Source: Vigna angularis
Lineage: Eukaryota; Streptophyta; Magnoliopsida; Fabales; Fabaceae
Assembly (NCBI RefSeq): GCF_016808095.1
Contig: NC_068972.1
Coordinates: 8,426,001 to 8,490,000, forward strand
Direction: 5' to 3'
Length of the DNA stretch: 64,000 nt
The translations under genes and the position numbers were made by a program. The notes under the pieces are model-generated. The model had not been told where the DNA came from and ran no database searches. It was given only the letters and a program-made list of their open reading frames with translations. Within the stretch, counting starts at the first letter, position 1. Every line of letters begins with the position of its first letter. Positions 36,701 through 46,616 of the stretch are shown piece by piece.

Positions 36701-37355
36701 GTGGGCCAAGAACATCCAAAGTTGGGCGACCTTTAGAAGATAGCAAGAAAACCCTATCTCCATTCTCCTTGAGGTTTAACGAAAGAAACAGCTTCTTCAA
36801 ATGCTTCGCCAAAGATCGTTCTGATATACCCTTTATGTCAACAGCTTGTCCGTTATCAATCATTTGCAAAAGCTAAACACAACCAAAACAGCAACAAGAC
36901 CAATAAGAATCAAGCATGTATTGTGAAATATGCAATATGATGTGACCGATTTCAATTTAAAACGCTATTTTAGTGTTAAAAAAAACACTATCAATGAAAT
37001 TGGCAAAGTATGGGAAGAGAAATTAAAGTGAAACCTGCTTCAAATCGTTGCCGACGTTAGGGAACTCTCTCATCATTTCAGTTATCACAGTTTCGGGCAG
37101 AACCCTAGGTTGCTCGTCTTCATCCTCCGAAGAGTTGGAAGAGTCATCCGAATCATGGAGCCTCTTCCTCTTTTTCCTCTCTTTGTCTCTCCTCTTTCTC
37201 CTTCGCTCCTCCTTCTCCCCGCTCTTTCTGCGCCTCTCCTTCTCGCGCCGCCGTCGCCACCGCCGCGAAGAGTGGTCGGAGTCCGACAAAGACGAAGAGG
37301 ATGAGGAGGTCGACGAGTCCTGCAGACGACGCTGCTTCTTTCTCTTGTCACCCAT
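27723..37355 (-). CDS. J-domain (DnaJ/Hsp40) protein with GPALPP/DUF3752 region
   Basis: Eleven exons: 37355-37035, 36872-36541, 36465-36388, 36290-36188, 35583-35495, 35024-34913, 33821-33768, 33698-33650, 30746-30646, 28305-28190 and 28071-27723. They encode 567 residues, all junctions are GT-AG, and phases agree throughout. Residues 1-85 are rich in serine, arginine, lysine and acidic residues, suggesting nuclear targeting. GPAMP (about 221-225) and IGPPPP (256-261) are GPALPP-like motifs. The J domain spans about 289-345, with SPYDVLG and the HPD triad (317-319), which in this family stimulates Hsp70 ATPase. The C-terminal third (EWMTTLPPERK, TDTPLDRAQKAK) matches DUF3752/GPALPP1, and WMGQHPWKPWDRE follows near the end. 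The architecture matches what I recall of Arabidopsis AT1G65280. An RNA-processing or other nuclear co-chaperone role is inference. Introns 8 and 9 are swollen by LTR elements. Confidence 0.93.
28600..29600 (+). mobile_element. Probable LTR-retrotransposon remnant in intron 9 of the J-domain gene
   Basis: Sequence inside intron 9 (28306-30645) has no coding potential. It carries at least five variants of the palindromic motif TTAATGGATTAA (28740-28930), then transcript-leader-like DNA. It ends near 29560 with a C-rich 'agctcaccccctccgg' stretch of the kind I associate with the end of Copia LTRs. No flanking duplication was found, and the limits are approximate. Confidence 0.35.
31060..31240 (+). 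repeat. Left LTR of the 31-33 kb element
   Basis: 181 bp, TG...CA ends, followed after three bases by the tRNA-Met primer binding site. Confidence 0.9.
31244..31255 (+). promoter_or_regulatory. Primer binding site (initiator tRNA-Met)
   Basis: TGGTATCAGAGC is complementary to the 3' end of plant initiator tRNA-Met, the usual primer of Copia elements. It sits three bases inside the left LTR and fixes the element orientation as plus. Confidence 0.9.
32395..32583 (+). repeat. Array of four stem-loops with 9-nt loops in the element interior
   Basis: Four inverted repeats of the form xCAGGG-N9-CCCTGx lie at 32395-32419, 32473-32495, 32509-32529 and 32545-32563. The last three sit on a 35-bp tandem period (units start near 32474, 32509 and 32544). 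Loops are always nine nucleotides and end in AGT (TAGTGTAGT, CAGTTAAGT, CAGTGAAGT, TGGTTAAGT). Stem sequences differ but stay paired: CTGCAGGG/CCCTGCAG, TTCAGGG/CCCTGAA and TAGGG/CCCTA. Confidence 0.8.
32641..32800 (+). mobile_element. Nested 160-bp solo LTR with target duplication GAAAT
   Basis: It starts TGTTAGATATA and ends ATATTCAACA, and is flanked by GAAAT on both sides (32636-32640 and 32801-32805). It contains a TATAAATAGAG motif, as an LTR promoter would. It inserted into the interior of the 31-33 kb element, so it is younger than that insertion unless it was carried there at integration. Confidence 0.85.
33051..33064 (+). promoter_or_regulatory. Polypurine tract of the 31-33 kb element
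   Basis: Purine-rich TTGAGGGAGAG immediately upstream of the right LTR, the expected primer for plus-strand synthesis in Copia elements. Confidence 0.75.
33065..33245 (+). repeat. Right LTR of the 31-33 kb element
   Basis: 181 bp, seven substitutions from the left LTR by manual comparison, and preceded by a polypurine tract. Confidence 0.9.
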
Positions 37356-38344
37356 TTTGGGAATTCTTTCTCGGGTCACCCTAAAGAAATGGCAAAAGTA
37401 TAAATATGTTAAAAAATACTTGTTATGTGTGAAATATTCGTAACACACAAACAAGTTTTTTTTTATTTTCTCTTGATAAAAAATTTACGATATTTTTATG
37501 TGTAATGTGAAATGCAACTTCCCCTGTATCAAGAATTCGTGATGCAGTCGAGGAATCGGTTATCAATATCTATGTGATCTTAAGTGATTATTTCTTTGAA
37601 TTAAAGTATTTTATTTAATTATGTTTTTAAATTTAACAATTTTTTAATTATAAAAATATTTACAAAATAAATAAAAATTATTTATGATAATAATTAATTT
37701 TATTATATTATCATAAAATATGAACACGTATTCTTTCTGCATGTATTTTTACTAATGTATAATTTTCACTAATATATAATATGTATGTGATTAAATTTTT
37801 TTCTTATATTGTGTGTGATTAAAATCTAACTTTCTTTTTATAATAATTTATGAGGGGTATAAAATATTTTAAAAATGCATATTTAAATTATTATTTTAAT
37901 TCAGTATCTCTATAAAATCTTTTATAGATTTTAATTTTATATGATTTAAAATAATTAAAAAGTAATAATTTTATATTCTATACAAAGTCATTAGTGTATG
38001 AAATACTTTTTTAATATAACCGTCGACCATAAATGTAATAATATAATTACATCAATAATATAGGAAAATATTATTTATTAGTACACTAACAAACCTTCTA
38101 GAAAAATGTGGTAGTTGTTTTATTAAATTAAAAAAAAAATAACATGTTTATTATTAAAAACACAAATAGTTACTTATTATTAAAAATATATCAAGTTATA
38201 ATTTTCTAGAGAAGGTTATGTTAATTATTATGAATTTTAAAATATATCTACATTCCAAAATCTAAATGTAGAATATCATAAAATTATTATTTTAGAAGTG
38301 ATAGTAGTCTAAAATAGGATGAGATTCAATTATTTTAATATTAA
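37356..38344. other. Upstream spacer of the J-domain gene
   Basis: AT-rich DNA holding the 5' leader and promoter of the J-domain gene at its left edge. No gene and no clear TATA assignment. Confidence 0.5.
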
Positions 38345-39767
38345 ATGGTTCTATTATAAATAGTTTTGTTATAATACAAATCATTTTTCTAGAGTTTTCT
38401 ACCTTCTCTCTAAGAGTTATAACTCATGGGTCATTTCTTTGACAATCAGGAGGTACCTAATCGATCACGGCAACGAGGTCTACGTTTCTATCCGATCAGT
38501 TTCTGCAATAGAGCAAGTAAGTTTCAACTTTTTTTTCTCCTTCCGTTCCCAAATTTGTTTCAGAGGAATCTTGTACTGTTGCACATGTAATCATGGCTCT
38601 CCTACACGTTCTTGGTTCATCTAGAGTTCTAAGGACTTTATCCGTTTGTAATTTGGTGTTTCGTAGGTTCGCCTAGGTATTTCTTGCGGTCCAAGTAATC
38701 TGCGGAACATTCTTTGAGTTAGGTTTGTTTCTTGTAAGGTAAGGGAAGTTAGGATTATTGGTTTAGTTATGATTATATTAATAATTTGATATCTCTATGA
38801 ATTGTTGTTGATTTTGTAGAAGTTACTATGATTAGGTATTTTATACGTTTGTTAATTGTTAATTTGAATGGTATGATGTTGAGTGTAACTGAAATTGTGT
38901 GATATTGATGTGTTATACTGTTATGAAGGTGTTTGATGAAGTTGTGTTGTTATTAGAAATTGAATTCAAAATGGTTGTGATGAGAAATGGTTACATTTTT
39001 AGTTTTAAGTCTAAAAAGATGATTTTGCATGAGTGAGTTTGAGAAATAGAGGCTTTTGAGTGTGAATTATTTTTTAAGTATTGTCATGAGGTAGATTGAG
39101 ACTTGTTGGGTGTATATTGGGGGTTGAAATTTGAGTTATGGTGAAAATGAAGTTTATAGTTGAAGTTTGAAAGTGTTTTGATGGAAAAAATGAGGTTTTA
39201 GGTTGTGAAATTGTGAGAGAAGGATTGTGAACTGGTTTTAGGCATTTGGGGACGGCTATGAGATATTTTGTGCCTTGTCTAAGCATTTAAATAGAGGAAA
39301 TCTGATGTAAGGGTGTTTGGTGGTTGATAAGTAGAGTTTAGTTTGGTTTGGAACTAGTTTTTAGGGGTTTGGACTAGTGAGAATTTGAATTATAGGTTTT
39401 GTGCTTAAATGGTCTTTTTGGAGGGTGTTAGTAAGTCATTTGGGACTTATTGGAGTCCCTAAGTTGTTTGAAATAAGCCATAATTGGTGGAATTCAATTT
39501 GAGTCTCTAAAGTGAGGTTTTAATAAATTTTAGTTTGAAATCTTGTATTCAATGAGTTTAGAATGTGTTTAGGTTGGTTTAGAAACATTTATTTAGGTAT
39601 ATTTGAGTATAGAATACAATCTAGGGGTGTTAGAAGTAGAAAAAGATGCATAGGATAGGTCATGAGGGGTGCAAATTCTGCAGATTTGATGTTGCAGAAT
39701 TATGCAGTCTCGCTGATTAAGCTCCCCATTAAGCGAGCAAAAGACTTCTAGCTGAGCGAGAGTTTCG

Positions 39768-39906
39768 TTGAGCGAGAGGTGAGTGAGCATAACCCATTGT
39801 TTCTATTTTCGCACAACGAGCTAATGTCCGCTGAGCGAATAGAACACTTCTAGCTGAGCGAGAGGTGAGTGAGCAAAACCCACTGTTTCTGTTTTCGCAC
39901 AACGAG
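39768..39906 (+). repeat. 85-bp tandem duplication with gagcgag motifs
   Basis: Two copies, 39768-39820 and 39853-39906, share TGAGCGAGAGGTGAGTGAGC and a following TTTTCGCACAACGAG block with few differences. Confidence 0.8.
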
Positions 39907-40377
39907 TTTGGTGCACTAAGCGACTAGTTTAGAATATGTTCTTATTCTTTCTATCTTTTTTTTTTTCTGATAACCTTGAGCTATATTTTGATTTTTAAAA
40001 TGGTGTAGAAGTATCTATGATATTATATGATTATTGATGTTGTATGTTGTGATTTAATGTGAAAGTATATGGGTATAATTATGGTTTCAAAGGTATGGAA
40101 GAGAGTTCAAAGGAGGAATTTCTCAGTGGTGGTTTCAAGTGTTGTAAGTATGAATATGAGAAACTCGGTCTTAGAGTTTATCCTGACATTCTAATGATAA
40201 TTCATTCTCAAGTAGAGAGGGGTGAGACATGTCATGAGAATAACAGGAAATCCTAGTCTAAGGGATTTACCTTGGTCTAAGGCGAGTGATAACGGACTAA
40301 CCTTGTGTGTTAGCTTGGGGTGAGCCAGCTGTTTCACCACAACAAATGCACAAACTGTCATAACTCGACATTCATAC

Positions 40378-41066
40378 TGTACCATAGGATACCTGAATTC
40401 ACCAACGGTCGACCTTTAACATTATAAGCGTTTACAGGTTGATGTCGAGCACCAATGACACTCACATATTGATGTTGATCACCTGGTGACCGACAAATCA
40501 GTGACATTCGCATGATGATGTCGATTACCTGGTGATCGACAATCAATGACTTTCTCACAGAGATGTCGATCGTCTGGCAATCGACAACCAGTTATGTCGC
40601 GACATATGCGCTCGCACGACAGCCAAACGGTTTAGCAGATACAAACGAACAGTTTCGAATATTTAGTCAGATACCACGAATCACGGGAATAACTGACCCA
40701 GTATCAAACACGATCTAACAGTTACAACTCCCAGGTAGTCAACTTCGGTAACTGACCGAATTTTCAGGTAAACGGTTTATTTTACTGTTTTAAATACACA
40801 AAGCACACCAGAAAAAAGGTACGTTTTTCCCTTTAGAGAAATTAAGAGAGAGAAATTATTCCTTTTCTTCTGAATCAATTTGAATTGAAAAGATTCAATA
40901 AATCCCTTTTCTGACTTGAGCGTCGGAGTACCTTTGCAGGTACCCAGCCCAATTTCCCCTCAGAGAGCATAACACAGGAAGAGAGGCATCACAGTAACGG
41001 CGTCACAAGAAGAAGCAGTTGAGGTTTGTTAGGTTCGTATCTCGGTTTCACATCCATACTGAAACA
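40378..41066 (+). mobile_element. 689-bp solo LTR (Ty3/gypsy-like) with target duplication CATAC
   Basis: It begins TGTACCATAGG and ends CATACTGAAACA, flanked by CATAC at 40373-40377 and 41067-41071. The related element at 5.8-8.4 kb carries the uninterrupted site (GACAGTTATACTAATCCGG, at 7938-7956), which confirms the insertion. Near the right end is 'gagcgtcggagtacctttgc', a motif I associate with gypsy LTR ends, and a TTTTAAATACAC TATA-like motif lies upstream. Three 21-nt palindromic units recur at 40474, 40520 and 40565. Confidence 0.88.
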
Positions 41067-41205
41067 CATACTAATCCGAATTGTCAAGTCAAAAGGGTTG
41101 TCATGCATAAAGTGTTTGGTTGATTGGTGTGAGATATATATATTTTTATAGTAAAATGTTTAATATGTTTTGATGTATTATGAAAATGTTTTGTATCACT
41201 AGCTT

Positions 41206-41305
41206 ACCCTTGTTTTTGTCTTTGTTGTTTGTGTGTGTTTTCTTTTGTAATAATCACCCTTGTTTTTGTCTTTGTTGTTTGTGTGTGTTCTCTTTTGTAA
41301 TGATC
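41206..41305 (+). repeat. 50-bp perfect-period tandem duplication
   Basis: Units 41206-41255 and 41256-41305 both start ACCCTTGTTTTTGTC and differ at two or three positions. They lie in the terminal block of the element at 38.3-41.5 kb. Confidence 0.9.
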
Positions 41306-41615
41306 ACCTTAAAATGGTGTGAGCTTATATTTTTCAATCGTTTCAGCATGAGGTTAAAAGAGAGAGCATCAACAACATAGATAGAGTTTTATTGTCCAAA
41401 TATAAAATTTTCTTCAATTGTAATTTATAATTTCTATAACGTTTTATTTACTTTCAATTTAAGAGGCATTTATTAGCATTTGAACATAATAAAATTATTG
41501 GTCTAAGTAGACATTGATAACATAATACGTAAACCTTTCAAGTTATTTCAATTTGAACATCATAGAAAGGCAAGGAAGAACACTCTTGAAGTTTAGGGAT
41601 ATATAAAGTAAATGT

Positions 41616-43095
41616 TTAAGGGCACTTGAGTTTTCCTCCATGTGTGGTGAGTGTAGCATAGCAAGGGCAGAAATGGGTGTTCCCAGAAGTGCCTGGTGGC
41701 ACGCAGTTGCACCTCTTGCAGCAAGTACTGCACGCCCTTATGCACATTTTGTACCTACCAGCCTTCCTGCACCTGTTTTTGCACTTTCCATCGCAGTCTG
41801 CACCATTTAACCACATAATTATAATTAAACTTCAAACAATACAACAGAATATACTCTCAATCTTACCTATCTTGTTGGCGGCGACCATGTGCTCATTTCC
41901 ATTGTAGATCCCCAACTGAAAATTTTCTCATATTTAATAAATAATAAATTAGAAAAATGATAAAATATTTTTTTTATATTATTCAGAATCTTATCTGTAT
42001 AACGTCTGGTCAGTCCAAAAGTAAGATGATTATTCAGGTTACAATTTTATAGGAACCAGTTAAAAAATCAAATGGTCAAACTAAAATTAGAATTAAAAGA
42101 TTATTATGTTAACCTTAAGTTAGGCTATTAATTGAGTTGTGATTAAATTATCATTAATTAATCAGAATTCCATCTCAAAATTTATAAATACACATTTGTG
42201 AATATAGTAAATTAGTTATATTTTTGCATATTTATTGCTTATACTATTGGATACTACTAATTTTAGCATGAGAGTATTTTCTATATATAACTCTCCGTTC
42301 AACCGAAACTGTGAAGTGAGGAAGAATTTTAATCTGTGCTTCTGAAGAAGTTCGAATGTTCTTCCTAGCCAGCCCATAAGACAACATTGAATTATTGGCT
42401 TTTCCAACAAAATATGCTTTTGATTGGAGTTTGTTCTCCATACAAGGCTTCATAGGCTTGTATAATAGATACATATAGAAAGGAAGTCATATTACTGTGA
42501 ATAACACATGAATAGGGATGACAACGGGTTGGGTTGAACACGGGTAGTGTCTATCCGCAACCCGACCTGCCAGATAAAATCGTATCCGTTACCCGACCCG
42601 CTATCAGTCGGGTACCCGTTTAAAAAATACCCGCGGGTACCCGCGGATACCCGCAAAAAAAAAATATTTAATACATTTTAAAAATAAAATTTAAATAAAA
42701 ATACAAATATATAAATTAAATTAAATGTAAATTAAAATTTAATTTTAATTAAATTTAAACTAATAAAATATAATTTTATTTTATTTTTAATTAAATGTAA
42801 TTAAAAAATATATAAATTATTTCTTTTTAATTTTTGCGGGTAACGGATATCCGCGGAACGGATAGTATACTACTCATACCCGACCCATTTAGAAACGGAT
42901 ATTAAAATACCCGTTACCCGTTACCCGCGGATAATAAATATCCACGTATAGTTATTACCCGCCGCAGATTTTACCCGCAGATACTCGTACCCGCGGATAA
43001 AATTGTCATTCCTAATCATGAATGAACCACTTTACCTCTTGTATAAGGATGAAGCAGAAAATAGCCATGACCACTGTGTTTCTGGTGAGGGCCAT
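41616..43095 (-). CDS. Gibberellin-regulated cysteine-rich peptide (snakin/GASA family)
   Basis: Three exons: 43095-43036, 41915-41867 and 41797-41616, giving 96 residues; junctions are GT-AG and in phase. Residues 1-20 form a hydrophobic signal peptide (MALTRNTVVMAIFCFILIQE), so the product is secreted. A short variable linker follows. The C-terminal GASA domain has all twelve conserved cysteines, with CVPPGTSGN and the terminal KCP. The CPCYATLTTHGG stretch places it nearer snakin-2/GASA1-type members than snakin-1. Family members act in cell growth, gibberellin response and antimicrobial defence through disulfide-stabilised folding. Neighbours suggest orthology to the Arabidopsis GASA2/GASA3 pair. 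Intron 1 (1.1 kb) contains a MITE. Confidence 0.93.
42513..43014. mobile_element. hAT-like MITE in intron 1 of the GASA gene
   Basis: 502 bp, with terminal inverted repeats TAGGGATGACAA and TTGTCATTCCTA (one mismatch). The flanking 8-mers CACATGAA and ATCATGAA agree at six of eight positions, fitting an aged 8-bp hAT target duplication. The ends are GC-rich with many ACCCGCGGGTACCC-type palindromes and the middle is AT-rich. There is no coding capacity. Confidence 0.8.
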
Positions 43096-43130
43096 AGTTC
43101 TGGGTCTGAAGCTTTGAGTGTAGCTCTCAA

Positions 43131-43138
43131 TATTTATA
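43131..43138 (-). promoter_or_regulatory. Probable TATA box of the GASA gene
   Basis: TATAAATA on the minus strand, only 36 bp upstream of the ATG at 43095. This implies a leader of around ten nucleotides, or else a different start of transcription. Confidence 0.4.
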
Positions 43139-43390
43139 TGGAAAAGAAAAGGTGATTTTTGAGAGAAGAGGTTGCAGCTGAAACAAGATAATTATGTCAC
43201 CCCAACAAATTAAACACCCCATACCTATGCATGCGCTTTGAAAGTTGTATAGCCGTGAAAGAATTCACAACCAAACAATATTTTTATATATTGATTCAAC
43301 CTTGTTGTAATGTCTCATGTGTTGAAAATTCTTATTAATAAAGAAAATAAGGATGTTATTAGCTGTAACTTTTATTTGTAAAAAGTTTTA

Positions 43391-43474
43391 CATCAACTAA
43401 ATATAAGACCAAATTATAATATATTAGTAAAGTGCAAATCTCATCTTATAAATTAGTTTTGTGAGATTAATAGC
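43391..43474 (+). repeat. Diverged partial copy of the 44215-44330 repeat
   Basis: The stretch 'ataagaccaaattataatat...gtgcaaatctcatctta' matches the middle of the repeat at 44215-44330. The TGTTGGAAGT end is missing. Confidence 0.6.
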
Positions 43475-44214
43475 GTTTGTCCAAGGATACGTAAACCTTT
43501 TTGGCTAACCTATTTAGCTTTGTTATTAAACTATTTTAAAAATCTAATTCCACAAAATAAATTTAAATGTTTATGCATTAAAAAGATGTATTAAATTCTT
43601 ATATATATTAACTAGACAACACTAATTTACAATATTCATATTAACAAGCTAATATTATGGGAATAAATTCGGTTTGTAGTCAAAAGATCATTTAAATGTG
43701 AATTTTTTTGTATGAAACTAAAACCTGACACTCAATATCCAGGTAGCCATTTAGTGAATGTAATTACGTGTTGTAACTTCTTATGAAATTTCTGTAGTAA
43801 GAATTCTTAAAGATTTTACTCTCTTACGTTATTTTTAAGATTACTTTGTAAGGATTTTATAAAATGTTTTAATTAGTTGTAAGTATAAATATATGTTTCC
43901 AAATCAGAGTTTTTTTTTTTTAAGTTTTATTTAAGATCCAAATTCTTATTTAAGACTTATGTTGGATGAAGAAAAATGTAAAAGTTTTATGAAGAGACAC
44001 TCGCAAATCTTTTAATCACAAAATTAATGACAATCAAACTGGTACTTATAAAGAGTGTAATATATTTTTAGTATATAAATTTGGATACGAATAGAAATTT
44101 TTCCATATTTTAAATTTGATATATTTTAATACTTAAATTTAAAAAATAAATAGATATTACTTTTTTTATTTTAATGTATTTTTTTAAAGTGTCAAATATA
44201 TTTAAAATTAACGT

Positions 44215-44330
44215 TGTTGGAAGTCCCCGACTAGAGATAAGACCAAATTATAATATATAAGTGAGGTGCAAACCTCATCTTACATGCCAATTTTGTAGTA
44301 TTGAGTTAGGCTTAAAATTCACTTCTAACA
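44215..44330 (+). repeat. Short dispersed repeat with inverted ends (MITE- or TRIM-like)
   Basis: 116 bp starting TGTTGGAAGT and ending ACTTCTAACA, near-perfect inverted ends. The interior 'gaggtgcaaacctcatctta' is a sequence I recognise as very common in legume genomes. No target duplication was visible. Confidence 0.6.
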
Positions 44331-46616
44331 AAGTTTAAACTATTTATATTGTTTAATTTATAAAGTTTAGAAACTAAAATATATTTTAAATTCGTATCTA
44401 AATTTAAAGATTAAAAATATATTTAATTATTTTATAAAAAAAAATAATTGTTTGTCTGTTGAATTAATCTTTTCAATAAAAATCTTGTTAATACAATAAT
44501 ATTAGGTTTCTTTAAATTCCAAATATTGGCGTAATATTATTATCTTGCACCACTTTATGTAACCAAGTCTCTTTTCCTTCAGTTTGTTTTTTTTTTTTCA
44601 GAAAGTAATTCATCAATCTTCTTTTAGTAACAATTGTTAATGGAGGTATAAGCTTACTTTATAATAAAAGTTCAAAGGAAAAATACGAGAGATTATACGT
44701 TCAATTTTCCAGTAATATTTGAGAAATATATAAGACGAGAAATTTGAAAGAGAGAATAAAAAAACTTGTGAATTGAATTTTTTTCTAACAAAATTAACAA
44801 TTAATATTTATGGAAAAAAGAAAATTGTCAATTAGAGATAACTAACAAATATATATCTCTCCACAAAATCAACCAAATTCCTTGTTTTCTTGTCTAAGAA
44901 ATAACCACCACCAACTGTGTATATATTCAGACACGATTTAAAAAAATCACAATATTTCGAAATTTGTTTGCTCAACTTGTAGTCCAGGAATGGGCAATGA
45001 ATTCACATTTTAAAAATAAGTACCCAATTTAAATACCTATAGTTTTCTTAAAAAAATGTATATGACCAAAAGACTAAAGTAGAAACTAAACATAGAAAAA
45101 GAAGAAACTAAAAGGTCCAGTAGTTATTATCTTAATCACCAAATTCTGACATCAAAGCAAAAAATCCAAAAATTTATAGCATTATAACAAATGTTACATG
45201 TTATATTGAAGATTTGAAATAATTTACTATATATATGTTAATGGATTATAATTATTGTAATTTGATATTTGCATGATTTAATGACATTTTAATATCAGTA
45301 TATCAATATTACTATATCTATTAACAATTAAATCTAAAAATATAACTTTATTGAAAGTACCAATTTCAGCATGGATGATTATAGACGTAAAAAACTCATT
45401 TAATCCTTAAAATAATGATCTGTTTTGATTGCGAACAACCAGCTGAAAATATGATCCAGGAAACCATTGCAATTAGGTTCGATGATGTATTAAAAATCAA
45501 GAGTGGTTACTCCTTTAAGCTTTCTTTGACACAAACTGATATAATTAACCTACTTACTGCAGGTGGTCATAGATCTAGATCCACTTAAAACCCAGGTCAA
45601 AATGAAGAAGAAAATTCTTTTTCTTTTTCTTTTCTTCATTGTTGAATTTGTTAAAGAGGAGAACAAGACAAATGACTTGATTGTGTTGTGCTAAGTCGAT
45701 AAACTCAAACACTATCTATTAAGTTGACAAACTAGAGATTTTGCCTGTTTGGTCTGATATTTGTAAGAGAAAATGTTAATAGCATTTTTATTACACTTTT
45801 ATTAATTGTCTAAAATAAGTTTAAAATTACAAATTTTTGTGAGGTTCACTTCTTATTTATAGTAAGTCTAAAATTAGTTAAAAGTTACAAACTTTAAACT
45901 TTTCTCATGATTTTATAGTTTCTAATACATTTTATCCATAATGTTGCAAATAAACTCTTGCACAAACTGAACACCAATACCTGCTGATAAAAACAAAGGT
46001 GTAAACCATCCCCTTTATGCTATCTTTCAATATTTAACGATGAATAAAATTATGAGATAAATTAAGGTTACCATTCAATATTTAGATATTGTAATGATAG
46101 AATAAAAGCAAATCCACCTAACACCCCAAATTGGAAAGAAAGAAGAAGATAACTATTAAATAGAATGGGATCCCTTACATTCTTCATGTTCATTCCTTCT
46201 TCTTGCAAGCAATCCAAACAATAAAACCTATGATCATTTTATTTTATACCACTTTATCATATCTCTTTCTATGAATCTAAAAGGAGAGAAAATTTGCATT
46301 GGAGTTGTAATTTTGTCAACTTCGTATCAAATATTATTTATAGCTCGTCAACCATATTGAACATCTTCCAACACAAGAACATCATTTACAAACCACCTTA
46401 TCAGTCTGGACACTACTACAGCAATCAACAATTCACATTAGTGTCTAAATCATAATTTCTGAGCAAACCACTTCAACTTGAGAATGAATTAGTTATTGGC
46501 ATCCTAGAAAAGTGAGAACATTTCTTCATATACAATCCATTTATGTTGGAGAGGGTGGATGAATGAACCAAAAAATTATGCACCAGTCAACAAAAAGATA
46601 CATCTCACCCAATCAT

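Larger units (their letters stand above)
38345..41500 (+). mobile_element. Diverged relative of the 5.8-8.4 kb LTR-like element, interrupted by a solo LTR
   Basis: The order of landmarks matches the element at 5809-8407. A TATA-like ATTATAAATAG is followed by a CT-rich leader. A 'caagtaagtttcaactttt' block corresponds to 'cggtgagtcaactttt' there, then come ggtaagggaagttagg, aaattgtgtgat..., and gagccagctg. TACTAATCCG precedes a terminal block with tgtttgtgtgtgtttt...taatgatcac. Identity is patchy. There is no coding domain, and the outer ends and target duplication could not be fixed, so limits are approximate. A 689-bp LTR (40378-41066) sits inside. Confidence 0.55.
43142..46616. other. Intergenic spacer between the GASA and mTERF genes
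   Basis: AT-rich DNA with GASA upstream sequence on its left and mTERF 3' sequence on its right. No gene found. It holds two copies of a short dispersed repeat (43391-43474 and 44215-44330). Confidence 0.55.

Noticed and set aside
37048..37443. 131-codon plus-strand frame
   Set aside because: Antisense shadow of the serine/arginine-rich first exon of the J-domain gene; low-complexity composition explains the open frame.
38345..41580. Target duplication for the second LTR-like copy
   Set aside because: Several TG/CA pairs were tried near 38.2-38.35 kb and 41.45-41.6 kb; none gave matching 5-mers.
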